Positions 35,317-44,137 of a DNA stretch of 64,000 nt are shown here, piece after piece. Origin of the DNA: Lachnospiraceae bacterium M18-1 (GTDB taxonomy: Bacteria; Bacillota; Clostridia; Lachnospirales; Lachnospiraceae); contig KE159611.1 of the NCBI GenBank assembly GCA_000403295.2, positions 435,849 through 499,848 on the forward strand. Reading direction: 5' to 3'. Numbering within the stretch: the stretch's first letter is position 1; every line of letters starts with the position of its first letter. The notes beneath the pieces are model-generated. The model ran no database searches and was not told the origin of the DNA. It saw only the letters and a list, made by a program, of their open reading frames with translations. The position numbers and the translations under genes are program-made.

Positions 35317-35402
35317 ATAGACACCTCCCTTTTGTGAACTATAGCAATGCCATCTGTAGGTACTTTCATTATACCAAAAGGGATTTTGAATGTAAAGTCA
35401 TG

Positions 35403-35546
35403 TTTACTGTTCACGATGCCGTGCACTTGCTGCACGGCGTCCGGCCAATAAAGTAACATTTGCCATAATATCCAGCCCCTCGCCGAAGGCGACTTAAAAT
35501 GGGCTGGATACTGTTACTGGAGCACCCAAAGGGTGTGAACAGTAAC
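35403..35546 (-). repeat. Multi-hairpin repeat element, copy B (144 bp, reverse orientation)
   Basis: Reverse-complement orientation of copy A, with both ends (GTTACTGTTCACAC and its counterpart) and the CACCC/GGGTG, CCAGCCC/GGGCTGG and GCCGTGCA/TGCACGGC hairpins, but lacking the internal 53-bp block with the AAGCG...CGCTT hairpin. Fills the region between the 63-aa gene and the next operon. Confidence 0.8.
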
Positions 35547-35632
35547 GATATTTTGAAGATTACGCGGAAAAAAAGAAAAGTGATATGGTGGAAAGCAAGT
35601 CTGAAAACGGCTTGCTTTTTGCTTTACAATAA
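35546..35632 (+). pseudogene. C-terminal coding remnant abutting repeat B
   Basis: Open frame that begins where element B ends: RYFEDYAEKKKSDMVESKSE... and terminates NGLLFALQ-TAA. It has a protein-like composition but no start. Family not recognised. Its end overlaps the hairpin AAAGCAAG/CTTGCTTT (35592-35619) and the -35 region of the following operon. Confidence 0.35.
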
Positions 35633-35650
35633 AGGTAGTTGCTGTATAAT
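35623..35650 (+). promoter_or_regulatory. Promoter of the TCS-ABC operon
   Basis: TTTACA (35623-35628) and TATAAT (35645-35650), spacer 16 bp, 52 bp upstream of the response-regulator ATG. Confidence 0.65.
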
Positions 35651-35701
35651 TATATGTAAAGTAAAAAACAGTGATTTCGTATGAAGCAGTAAAGGAAATA
35701 T

Positions 35702-36379
35702 ATGATGGAAAAGTATAAAATTTTGATAGTTGAAGATGACAGTGATTTAAGAGAAGGTCTTTCCTTCTTTTTTTCAAGTGATGGATATGATGTGCTGGAG
35801 GCAGAAACCAAAAAGGAAGGTTTACAGGAAATAAAGAAAGGTGGCTGTGATCTGGTTCTTCTTGATTGTAACCTGCCGGATGGAACAGGGTTTGAACTTT
35901 GCAAAGAGGTTCGGAGTTACAGCAATATTCCGATTATTATGCTGACAGCTCGTGATACAGAGCTGGATGAGATAAAGGCTTTGGAATTAGGAGTAAATGA
36001 TTACTTGTCAAAACCATTTTCACTTGGAGTATTAAAGGCAAGAATGAAGCGGATTCTTCAGGAAAAATCTGAAAGTACGAAAATGATCTCAGGAGAATTA
36101 AGCATAGATCAGAGTGTCTGCAAAGTATATAAACGAGGCGAAGAGATTTCATTTAGCAAATTGGAATACCGTCTGTTATTGTATTTGGTTGAGAATAAGA
36201 ACCATATCCTTTCTAAAGAGCAGATTTTAGAGAAAATATGGGACAGCGATGGGAAGTATGTAGATAACAATACGGTGTCTGTGAATATCAGCAGACTTCG
36301 TACAAAGATAGAGGATGATATATCGAAACCAAAATGGATTCAAACAGTTCATGGAATCGGATATATCTGGAAGGAATAA
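35702..36379 (+). CDS. OmpR/PhoB-family response regulator
   Basis: 225 aa: receiver domain with phospho-acceptor Asp55 (LVLLDCNLPDG), conserved Thr (MLTARD) and Lys103 (LSKPF), then a winged-helix DNA-binding domain (about 130-225; EYRLLLYLVEN, NTVSVNISRLRTKI, VHGIGYIW). First gene of an operon RR-HK-ATPase-permease of the BceRS-BceAB kind. Codon use is more AT-rich than in flanking genes. Confidence 0.94.
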   Translation: MMEKYKILIVEDDSDLREGLSFFFSSDGYDVLEAETKKEGLQEIKKGGCDLVLLDCNLPDGTGFELCKEVRSYSNIPIIMLTARDTELDEIKALELGVNDYLSKPFSLGVLKARMKRILQEKSESTKMISGELSIDQSVCKVYKRGEEISFSKLEYRLLLYLVENKNHILSKEQILEKIWDSDGKYVDNNTVSVNISRLRTKIEDDISKPKWIQTVHGIGYIWKE

Positions 36380-36383
36380 AAAG

Positions 36384-37289
36384 ATGTGGATTACGATAAT
36401 TTTAGCAGTGCTTTTGTGTTTGTCGATTGGAAATAACATATATCAAAAGAGAAAAACGTATCGCTTAATTGACCGTTTGTTGGATCGTGTGTTAAGCCGG
36501 GAAATGATTGCAGCTTCTGATCTGGAAGAAGGAGAATATTCTGCTCTTGTCAGTAAAATCAGGCAGATACAGGAAGTGCTTGGCAAGCACGCGAATAGTG
36601 CGGAACAAGAAAAAGAGCAGGTGAAAAGTTTGGTATCCAATATGTCTCATCAAATAAAAACTCCCCTGGCGAATATTTCTCTTTATGCAGAAATTTTGAG
36701 TAAAGAGGAAATTACGCCAGAACGGAAAACCGTGTTTTCTGAAAAAATGCAGAGACAGGTTGACAAACTGAGCTGGATTGTGGAGTCTTTATCGAAGATG
36801 GTAAAGTTGGAGCAAAATATCGATGGCTTCGAAGGGAAAGCAATTGGAATAAAGCAGACGATCTTAGACGCGGTAGATACGATTTATGAGAAACTGGAGA
36901 AAAAGGAAATCAACTTCACATTGGAATCATTTGAGGACAGATTATTGTATCATAATCGTAAATGGACAGCAGAAGTATTTGTAAATTTGTTAGAAAATGC
37001 TGTTAAGTACACCGATAGAGGAGGAACCATTTCCATTTGTGTAAAAAGTTATGATTTATACACAGAGATTCAGATTGTAGATAATGGGCGTGGTATCCTG
37101 CAGGAGGAAACGACCGATATATTCAAACGATTTTATAGAAGTCCAGAGGTTGAGAACATGGAAGGTTCCGGTATTGGTTTGTATCTTTCTAATCTGATTT
37201 TGGAAAAAGAGAAAGGATACATGACGGTAGATTCCGAGCATGGAAAGGGAAGTTGTTTTTCTGTGTTCTTACAAAACTGTAAGAACTAA
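36384..37289 (+). CDS. Sensor histidine kinase, intramembrane-sensing (BceS-like)
   Basis: 301 aa from the ATG at 36384 (MWITIILAVL), 4 bp after the RR stop. A single N-terminal hydrophobic segment and no extracellular sensor domain, then the HisKA motif VSNMSHQIKTPL (His89), N-box FVNLLENAVKYTD and G-boxes DNGRGI and GSGIGLYLSNL. Such kinases usually sense through their partner ABC permease, here the gene at 38067. Confidence 0.92.
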   Translation: MWITIILAVLLCLSIGNNIYQKRKTYRLIDRLLDRVLSREMIAASDLEEGEYSALVSKIRQIQEVLGKHANSAEQEKEQVKSLVSNMSHQIKTPLANISLYAEILSKEEITPERKTVFSEKMQRQVDKLSWIVESLSKMVKLEQNIDGFEGKAIGIKQTILDAVDTIYEKLEKKEINFTLESFEDRLLYHNRKWTAEVFVNLLENAVKYTDRGGTISICVKSYDLYTEIQIVDNGRGILQEETTDIFKRFYRSPEVENMEGSGIGLYLSNLILEKEKGYMTVDSEHGKGSCFSVFLQNCKN

Positions 37290-37331
37290 TCATCCGTTTG
37301 TAAAGAAATTGCAAGATACAGCAGTTATACT
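37278..37331 (+). promoter_or_regulatory. Internal activator-type promoter before the ABC genes
   Basis: TGTAAG (37278), TGTAAA (37299) and TGCAAG (37310-37315), spaced by 21 and 11 bp, then 10 bp, then TATACT (37326-37331). Helically phased repeats in place of a -35, as at 23857 and 35004. Likely driven by the adjacent response regulator. Confidence 0.55.
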
Positions 37332-37362
37332 GGGTGTATCAAGAAAAGAGGAGTGATGACGG

Positions 37363-38073
37363 ATGCATATTTTAGAATTACGAAATGTTGAGAAAATATA
37401 TGGAGAAAAAGATAATCAGGTAAAGGCATTGCAGAATATCAATCTAAAAGTAGAAGAAGGTGAGTTTGCTGCCATTGTAGGTACATCTGGTTCAGGCAAA
37501 TCTACTTGTCTTAATTTAATCGGTGGTCTGGATCATCCGACAAGCGGAGAAATTTATATAAAGAATAAAGAGATTGGTTCTCTTTCAAGAAAACAACTGA
37601 CGATTTTCCGTAGAAGAAATATTGGGTTTGTATTCCAGAATTATAGCTTAATGCCCGTGTTGAATGTGTATGATAACGCGGCATTACCGGTAACATTTGA
37701 CCGTGGAAGACATATCAATCGTAAATATATCGAAGAATTGTTACAGGAACTGGGTATTTGGGAAAAACGTAAGAAATATCCAAACGAATTATCCGGCGGT
37801 CAGCAGCAAAGAGTTGCAATCGCCAGAGCTTTGGCAAATAAACCAAGCATCCTGCTTTGCGATGAACCGACAGGTAATTTGGACTCAGCTACAACCATTG
37901 AGGTTATGGGATTATTAAAAGCGAGTTGCCGCAAGTATCATCAGACGATTCTCATGGTAACGCATAATGAAGCCATTGCACAGGCTTGCGACAGAGTCAT
38001 TCATATCGAGGATGGTCAGATTGTTACGGGAAAGAGAAGATTTCCGGCAAAAGGCGGTGATGTCGTATGTTAA
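37363..38073 (+). CDS. ABC transporter ATP-binding protein (BceA-like)
   Basis: 236 aa with Walker A GTSGSGKST, FVFQNYSLMP, signature LSGGQQQR, Walker [18 protein letters not shown]. Ribosome site AGAGGAGTGATGACGG. Overlaps the permease start by 7 nt. Confidence 0.93.
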   Translation: MHILELRNVEKIYGEKDNQVKALQNINLKVEEGEFAAIVGTSGSGKSTCLNLIGGLDHPTSGEIYIKNKEIGSLSRKQLTIFRRRNIGFVFQNYSLMPVLNVYDNAALPVTFDRGRHINRKYIEELLQELGIWEKRKKYPNELSGGQQQRVAIARALANKPSILLCDEPTGNLDSATTIEVMGLLKASCRKYHQTILMVTHNEAIAQACDRVIHIEDGQIVTGKRRFPAKGGDVVC

Positions 38074-40727
38074 AACTGTCATGGAAATATATGCGGTATT
38101 ACAAGAGTCAAACGTTTGCAATTTTTGCGAGTATTCTATTAACAGCGTCATTGCTTTCCGGAATTTCTTCCTTAATTTACAGCAGTCAGAAAAGTGATCT
38201 GGCAAACAGTAAGGCCATTTATGGAAACTGGCACTATTATATAGAAACGGACAAGAAGCTTTTCGATTCAGTAGAAAGTGGTGAGAAAGGGAAAGGATAT
38301 GCACTGGAACAGTGTGGAAAAATGGAAATCCGTGATGTGGCTGCAGATGAGTTTATGATCTGTTTTATCCATACTGATGAAGCTTATCGCCAAATGGCAC
38401 ACAGAAACTTGTTAGAGGGCAAGTTCCCGGAGAAAGAGAATGAAATTGCAGGGGACGGATTTGTACTTAGCAATCTCGGATTTTCAGGAAATCTTGGAGA
38501 TTCTCTTCGCATTGGAGAAAAAGAGTATATCGTTACTGGTATTCTAAAAAGCGAATGGGCGGCAAGTTCCAGTGAAATGGAAGTTTTTGTGAGCGATGCA
38601 TTTAGAGGACGAGGCAGTCAGACGTTTTTATATCTCAGATTTAATGAGGATGAGAAGTTATATAAACAGCTGGATGCTTTTTTGCAGGAATATAAATTAT
38701 CTTCTGAAGCGGTAGCAGGAAATGATGAGGTTACACAGTATCTCAGTGGAGAAGCGCCAAGCAGCATTTATGAAATCGTGAAATTTGGTCTGACCAATAA
38801 AGAAGGAAACTTTACTTATATCATTTTGAAATTACACAGCGACTACAATCTGGCATATAACGGAATGATCTTCCTGTTATGTCTGTTCAGCCTTTTTGTA
38901 GTATATAGTGTATTTAATATTTCTGTATCGAAGAGAACTTCTGAGTACGGAATGCTGCAGACATTAGGTATCAGTGAAGCGCAAATTGGCGGTACATTAC
39001 TTTTGGAACTTTGGATATTATTTTTCATTGGGTATCCGTTAGGGTGTTTCTTGGGAAACGGTGTATTAAGTTTTGTGTATCAAAAGCTTAGCGGTGTATT
39101 TGGCGGAAAAGGAATTGGCGGTGCAGAGACTGGTCTGTCCATCGCCGACCATACGTTGGCAGAAGGAGCAAATGCAGCAAAGTTTTTTGTTTCCGTGGAT
39201 GCAATGGTATTTGGATTTCTATTTCTGCTGATTTCATTGGCGCTGGTTGCCTTTATCGTGGTTCATTCACTTCGGAAACATTCGCTAAAAGCAGTAATGA
39301 GTGGAGATACTTCTTTTACAAAAAGAAGAAAAATATATGCTCTGCGAAATGTAAATATGGCAAATGTAGTGGTACGGAAATTTATGTTTGCCAATAAACG
39401 GAAAGTGATCGGAATTTTATTATCCTTGTCTATCGGTGGTTGTATTTTCTTATGTACTACTTATATGGTAGAGAATTTGAAAGTTCATGCAGAACTTTCT
39501 TTGATGTCGGATGACGGACTTGGTTCGGAGTACCGTATTTCTTTAAAGTCCGATTCGCTGAAAGATACGATTCCGAAGGCAGCAGCAGATAAGATTCAAA
39601 ATATGCCGGAAACAGAAAATGTATATGCCACAAAGTACACCATGGGAGAATTGCAGCTTTCCAGAAATGAGTTTTTGGCAGAAGAAGATTGGAGTGATTA
39701 CTTCAAATATCAAAATCAGGAACCGTATTTTATCCAGAGATATGATGGGATCTGTAATCAGCAGGAAGATGGAAATTATCGAATCAAATATAATGTGTAT
39801 GGCTACGATGAAGCGATGATAGAACAGCTTCAGGATTTTATTCTGGAGGGAGAGATTCAGCCGGAAACAATTAAAAATAAGAATCAGGTGATCGTGACGG
39901 CGAATATGGACGGTCAGGGAAACTACTATTTTTACGGAAAGAAGCCGGGCGATAAGATTTCTCTTCGTGTACCAAAGACAGAGAACTATACAGATGAACT
40001 GCTAAAATTCCAGAGTGGTGAAGAAAACTATATTGAGAAAGAGTTTGAGATTGCGGCAATCGTAAACAGACCGTTGGCGCAGGAGAAAGATTTTCTGAAT
40101 ACAGAGGTTTGGACAAATGCCCAGAGTGTGATTATGACTGATGAGCAGATGGAAGAAAACTTTGGAATTACGGATTACAGTTTTATCAATGCGTCACCAT
40201 CTGACGGTGCGGATTCAGAGAGCGTGAGCAATCAGCTGCTGCAGATAATCCGAGATGTTCCAAAGGCAGTATTGCAGGATTATACTTCTGCAATCAAAAC
40301 ACAGAAAGATTATCTCAGGCAGCAGCAGATATTCTTCTCCAGTATTGCAGTGATCCTGCTGATCATCAGCTCGTTTCATATTGTAAACAGTATGAACCAT
40401 ACGATTCTCGCCAGAAGAAGGGAATACGGTATCATACGTGCAATGGGAATTACAGACAATGGCTTTTATAAAATGATTTTGCAGACAGGTATTCTGTATG
40501 GATTACTGGCAGATGTGTTTATCTTCCTGCTTTATAATCTGGTTCTTAGAAGGGTGATGGATTATTATATGGCTCATGTGCTTCAATTCTTACATCTGAC
40601 TTCCATTGTTCCCAATCTGGTTTTGGTTGGAATTATGGTACTGAATTTGGTGATTGCGGTGGCGGCAGTAATGATCCCTGCCTGGAAGATGGGAAGAGAG
40701 AATATCATGAGTGAAATCAGAAGATAG
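38067..40727 (+). CDS. FtsX-type ABC transporter permease (BceB-like)
   Basis: 886 aa: N-terminal segment (about 18-38), extracytoplasmic domain, three membrane segments (about 270-420), a fourth (about 448-468), a large extracytoplasmic domain (about 480-765), and a closing triple block (about 770-880). FtsX cores include MLQTLGISEAQIGG and IIRAMGITDNGFYK. Together with the kinase it probably forms a sensing-and-resistance unit for a cell-envelope-active peptide; the substrate is unknown. Confidence 0.91.
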   Translation: MLKLSWKYMRYYKSQTFAIFASILLTASLLSGISSLIYSSQKSDLANSKAIYGNWHYYIETDKKLFDSVESGEKGKGYALEQCGKMEIRDVAADEFMICFIHTDEAYRQMAHRNLLEGKFPEKENEIAGDGFVLSNLGFSGNLGDSLRIGEKEYIVTGILKSEWAASSSEMEVFVSDAFRGRGSQTFLYLRFNEDEKLYKQLDAFLQEYKLSSEAVAGNDEVTQYLSGEAPSSIYEIVKFGLTNKEGNFTYIILKLHSDYNLAYNGMIFLLCLFSLFVVYSVFNISVSKRTSEYGMLQTLGISEAQIGGTLLLELWILFFIGYPLGCFLGNGVLSFVYQKLSGVFGGKGIGGAETGLSIADHTLAEGANAAKFFVSVDAMVFGFLFLLISLALVAFIVVHSLRKHSLKAVMSGDTSFTKRRKIYALRNVNMANVVVRKFMFANKRKVIGILLSLSIGGCIFLCTTYMVENLKVHAELSLMSDDGLGSEYRISLKSDSLKDTIPKAAADKIQNMPETENVYATKYTMGELQLSRNEFLAEEDWSDYFKYQNQEPYFIQRYDGICNQQEDGNYRIKYNVYGYDEAMIEQLQDFILEGEIQPETIKNKNQVIVTANMDGQGNYYFYGKKPGDKISLRVPKTENYTDELLKFQSGEENYIEKEFEIAAIVNRPLAQEKDFLNTEVWTNAQSVIMTDEQMEENFGITDYSFINASPSDGADSESVSNQLLQIIRDVPKAVLQDYTSAIKTQKDYLRQQQIFFSSIAVILLIISSFHIVNSMNHTILARRREYGIIRAMGITDNGFYKMILQTGILYGLLADVFIFLLYNLVLRRVMDYYMAHVLQFLHLTSIVPNLVLVGIMVLNLVIAVAAVMIPAWKMGRENIMSEIRR

Positions 40728-40777
40728 ATCCGTAAAAAAATTCCACCTGTACGGTTGGATGCTCTTTGAGCATCAAA

Positions 40778-40841
40778 CCCGCCCCATCACTGTATTGACC
40801 GGATGCCGTGCAGCAAGTGCACGGCACCGTGTGAACAGTAT
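40778..40841 (+). repeat. Multi-hairpin repeat element, copy D (right-end fragment)
   Basis: Matches the right part of copy C (CCCGCCCCATCACTG...), the GCCGTGCA-gcaag-TGCACGGC hairpin and the terminal GTGTGAACAGTA. Its flank 40739-40777 (CCACCTGTACGGTTGGATGCTC) recurs inverted at 51098-51125. Orientation is opposite to copy B. Confidence 0.7.
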
Positions 40842-42076
40842 CAAGCCGTGAACAATATCAACCGAAATATACTCCCTTCCCCCGGCCTGCTTTCCACAGA
40901 CAGGTTTCCTCCCTGTCCTTCTGCGATGGATTTTGCCAGCGAAAGCCCCAGCCCCGCGCCCTGACGGTCGCAGGATGTGCTGCTGCGGTAAAACTGTTTG
41001 AAGATATGGTGGATATCCTCCTGTTCGATGCCCCGCCCATTGTCCTCCACGCTCAGACGGAACACCGCCGGGAATCGTTTCCACGAGATCCGGATGGTTC
41101 CGCCGGCCTCCGTGTGATCCAGGGCATTTTTCACAAGGTTTCCCAACGCCTCCGCAGTCCACTCCTGATCGCAGTACAACTGCTCCTTTGAATCCCCCTC
41201 CACCAGGATCTTCTTTCCCTCCTGCCTTGCCCGTTCCAGCAGATCGTCCACAGCCTGGGCCGCCAGCTCCGACGCGAAGCACCGGCGTTTCTCGAAGATT
41301 ATGCTTCCCGTATCCAGACGGGCCATTTTCAGAAGGGACTGGATCAGCCGCTCCATCCGTTCCAGGGACTGGATGGATTTCCGTGAAAAATCTTGCACCG
41401 TCTCTTCATTCCCTGGCTCCTCTGCGATGATTTCCATATACATATTTAACGCCGCAAGGGGCGTTTTTAACTGGTGGGAAATGTTGGAGATCATATTTTT
41501 TAAGAATCCCTTTGCCCGGTATTCCATCTCGCTCTTTGCCTGCAGCGACAGGGCAAGCTGCTCAATACTGCCGAACAACCGGTAGAGCGCCCCGGTTCCT
41601 CCGGACGGCAGATGCGTTTCAAAGCGGTTGTCCGCATAATGGAGGATCACCTTTTCCGCGTCCTCATATAGACGCTCCCTGCCCCGAAAAAAACATGCCG
41701 CGCCTGTCAGAATGACTGCGGAAAACAGGGTTCCTGCAAGGAGCAGCACCAGGATCAGGGGAATGGACGTCTGTTCGGTAAGGAGCATCAGATAGGCCGG
41801 CGTATCCTCCGTGTGTCCAATCGTCCGCAAGAGCGTTTCGCCGGCTTTCGTCACCTCTGTGTGGTTCCAGGCGGAAGCCACCAGCGCAGGCGGGATGTCC
41901 TGCTCCAGCAGATAGGATGCCGCCCCGAGCTCACGCCGGATCAGAATCCTCCGGACGTCCTGCGCCTGAAAAATCCCGCAGATCCCCAGAATGCAGATCT
42001 GCAGCACGCAGATACACACTAGGAATAAGTAAAACCTCCGGGTCTGTTTTTCATATAGAAACTTCAAAATCTTCAC
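40841..42076 (-). CDS. Sensor histidine kinase
   Basis: 411 aa if started at GTG 42076; a TTG nine bases downstream is better spaced from the GGGGAG site. Two hydrophobic segments (about residues 14-36 and 105-128) frame a 65-residue extracytoplasmic part, followed by HisKA (ISNISHQLKTPL), N-box LGNLVKNALDHTE and G-boxes DNGRGIEQ and GAGLGLSLAKS. The last residues and stop codon fall at the edge of repeat element D. Cotranscribed with the response regulator upstream (gap 30 bp). Confidence 0.92.
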   Translation of the reverse strand: MKILKFLYEKQTRRFYLFLVCICVLQICILGICGIFQAQDVRRILIRRELGAASYLLEQDIPPALVASAWNHTEVTKAGETLLRTIGHTEDTPAYLMLLTEQTSIPLILVLLLAGTLFSAVILTGAACFFRGRERLYEDAEKVILHYADNRFETHLPSGGTGALYRLFGSIEQLALSLQAKSEMEYRAKGFLKNMISNISHQLKTPLAALNMYMEIIAEEPGNEETVQDFSRKSIQSLERMERLIQSLLKMARLDTGSIIFEKRRCFASELAAQAVDDLLERARQEGKKILVEGDSKEQLYCDQEWTAEALGNLVKNALDHTEAGGTIRISWKRFPAVFRLSVEDNGRGIEQEDIHHIFKQFYRSSTSCDRQGAGLGLSLAKSIAEGQGGNLSVESRPGEGSIFRLILFTA

Positions 42077-42106
42077 TCCCCTGCTATATTTTTATATCCA
42101 AATGTT

Positions 42107-42793
42107 TTATTCCTTCCACTGGTATCCGAACCCCCGAACCGTTTTTAAGTGTTCCGGCCTGGATGGATTTTCTTCCAGCTTTTCCCGGAGGCGGCGTACA
42201 TAAACCGACAGTGTATTGTCATCCACAAAATTGCCGGCGCCGTCCCACAGCTTATCCAGGATCATCCCGCGGGTGAGCACCCTTCCGCTGTTTTTCAGCA
42301 GCAGGCAGAGCAGACGGTATTCCGCCCCGGTAAATTCTACGGGCTCCCCGCTTAAGAATACTCTGCCTTCCGCCAGGTTCACCGTCAGTTCCCCAGAGCA
42401 CAGGATGCCGTCTCCGGAATTTCGCATACTGCTCCGCCGCAGCAGCGCCCGGATGCGGGAACACAGCTCCCCCAACTTGAACGGCTTTGTAATATAATCG
42501 TCCCCTCCGCAGTCCAGACCGCGGATCACGCTGGTTTCCTCGTCGGATGCGGTCAGAAATATGATCGGAACCGGGTTCCCGGATTCCCGCAGCCTCTCGC
42601 ACAGGGTAAATCCATTTCCGTCCGGCAATGTCACGTCAAATAAAAGCAGAGCGAAATCTGTATTTTCCGCAAGTAAGTTTTCGGCTTCGCAGACCGTCCT
42701 GGCTACCTGGATGTCAAATCCATTCTTTTGTAAAGAATAGGTCAGGCCGTCGATCAGGCTGATATCGTCCTCGAGAAGTAATAGTTTCTGCAA
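42107..42793 (-). CDS. OmpR/PhoB-family response regulator
   Basis: 228 aa starting at TTG 42793 (LQKLLLLEDD), chosen because AAGGGGGCG precedes it; the open frame continues to 42967 but with no homology. Receiver domain with Asp in LLFDVTLPDG, Thr in FLTASD and Lys in ITKPF, winged helix with EYRLLCLLLKN, NTLSVYVRRLREKL, VRGFGYQW. A CTTACA-N4-TGTAAG palindrome upstream (42894) also occurs before the ABC pair at 34896. Confidence 0.92.
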   Translation of the reverse strand: MQKLLLLEDDISLIDGLTYSLQKNGFDIQVARTVCEAENLLAENTDFALLLFDVTLPDGNGFTLCERLRESGNPVPIIFLTASDEETSVIRGLDCGGDDYITKPFKLGELCSRIRALLRRSSMRNSGDGILCSGELTVNLAEGRVFLSGEPVEFTGAEYRLLCLLLKNSGRVLTRGMILDKLWDGAGNFVDDNTLSVYVRRLREKLEENPSRPEHLKTVRGFGYQWKE

Positions 42794-42865
42794 ATAAAAC
42801 GCCCCCTTCGTGCACTTGACTGCAGACCTGAACCGTGTCTGCCGCATTCTGAGTATTTCAAATCT

Positions 42866-42909
42866 ATTATACACGATATTTGAAATATAGTGGCTTACAA
42901 AAATGTAAG
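42866..42909 (-). promoter_or_regulatory. Promoter region of the RR-HK pair with CTTACA/TGTAAG palindrome
   Basis: Minus-strand TATAAT (42866-42871) and the palindrome CTTACA-N4-TGTAAG (42894-42909). The same palindrome arrangement lies at 35042-35057. Consistent with autoregulation and control of the distant ABC pair. Confidence 0.5.
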
Positions 42910-43018
42910 GAAGAACAGGTATACTCTTTCCTCTATCGGTGCAGACTGAAAAATAACTATATTTCATGATGTTTTACCTTAATTACCCCGTAAAAATAAG
43001 GGAAAATTCACCAATTCA

Positions 43019-43057
43019 TTGAACTTTCCCTTAAATTATGTTATATTTTAAGGGAAA
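43019..43057 (+). promoter_or_regulatory. Promoter and operator-like palindrome of the Fic gene
   Basis: TTGAAC (43019-43024), 17-bp spacer, TATATT (43042-43047). A perfect 11-bp inverted repeat, TTTCCCTTAAA (43025-43035) and TTTAAGGGAAA (43047-43057), covers the spacer and start point. A further TAAGGGAAAA lies at 42997. The layout suggests repression by a protein binding the palindrome. Confidence 0.7.
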
Positions 43058-43074
43058 GGAGCGTGATTAAGGGA

Positions 43075-44121
43075 ATGAGGCCATTTAATTACTCATTGAT
43101 CAAAGACCAAAAATGGGATTCAGACATGCTTGGATATATTGCGGCCATCTACCGGGAAGCAGGAAAGCAGGAGCAATACTTAAAGCAGCGGCCCGAGGAG
43201 CTTGAAAAGCTGGTGGAAATTGCAAAGATTCAAAGCACGGAGGCTTCCAACGCAATCGAGGGGATTATTACCACAAATACACGTATCAAACAGCTTGTAG
43301 AAGAACGTACCGCCCCGAAAAATCGTGATGAACAAGAAATTGCCGGTTACCGTGATGTCTTAAATATCATCCACGAAAGCTTCGATGCCATTCCGATCAC
43401 AAAAAATTATATCCTCCAGCTTCATAAGATCATGTACAGCCACATGAATAATCCTCTGGCCGGACAGACGAAAAATGTTCAGAACTATATCAGCGCAAGC
43501 TATCCCGACGGGCATTCGGAGATCTTGTTTACACCCCTTGCTCCGTATGAGACCCCGGAGGCCCTGGATAAAATCTGCGAAGAATACAACAAGGTGATCG
43601 GTAATTTTGAGCTGGAACCGTTGATCGCCATACCGGTGTTCATTCACGATTTCCTGTGTATTCACCCTTTCAACGACGGCAACGGAAGAATGAGCCGGCT
43701 GCTGACTACGCTGCTTTTATACCGTAGCGGATTTTATGTAGGAAAGTATATCTCACTGGAAGCAAAAATCGCAAAAGACAAGGATCTGTACTATGACGCA
43801 CTGAGCCGGTCGCAGGACGGCTGGCACGAAGGAACCGAGGATGTGATCCCATTTATAAAATATATTCTCAGCACAATCCTTGCGGCATATAAAGATTTTG
43901 CAGACCGGTTTTCGATTGTAGAGGAAAAGCTCCCGGCCATTGAAATGGTAAAAAAAGCAGCACAATATAAGATAGGAAGGTTTACAAAACAGGATATCCG
44001 GGAATTATGTCCGGCTTTGAGCGTAAGCTCCATTGAAGGCTCTTTGCGGAAATTGGTAGAGACCGGTGAGTTTAAGCGTGAAGGGACAGGAAAATCAACC
44101 TTCTATATCCGGTTAAAATAA
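43075..44121 (+). CDS. Fic-family AMP-transferase with winged-helix C-terminus
   Basis: 348 aa from ATG 43075 (a GTG at 43063 is possible but too close to GGAG). Fic domain with catalytic HPFNDGNGR (about 197-205) and the N-terminal inhibitory motif SNAIEG (about 58-63, the S/TxxxEG form), which marks a class II, self-inhibited Fic. The C-terminal about 70 residues (IGRFTKQDIRELCP...SSIEGSLRKLVETG) look like a winged helix. It probably transfers AMP to a target protein and may bind the surrounding TTTAAGGGAA sites itself. Its low neighbours are unrelated. Confidence 0.9.
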   Translation: MRPFNYSLIKDQKWDSDMLGYIAAIYREAGKQEQYLKQRPEELEKLVEIAKIQSTEASNAIEGIITTNTRIKQLVEERTAPKNRDEQEIAGYRDVLNIIHESFDAIPITKNYILQLHKIMYSHMNNPLAGQTKNVQNYISASYPDGHSEILFTPLAPYETPEALDKICEEYNKVIGNFELEPLIAIPVFIHDFLCIHPFNDGNGRMSRLLTTLLLYRSGFYVGKYISLEAKIAKDKDLYYDALSRSQDGWHEGTEDVIPFIKYILSTILAAYKDFADRFSIVEEKLPAIEMVKKAAQYKIGRFTKQDIRELCPALSVSSIEGSLRKLVETGEFKREGTGKSTFYIRLK

Positions 44122-44137
44122 GTCCTGCCGCAGCAGG

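Noticed and set aside
42793..42967. Extended N-terminus of the response regulator
   Set aside because: The extra 58 codons show no homology and overlap the predicted promoter and palindrome; the TTG at 42793 has the ribosome site.
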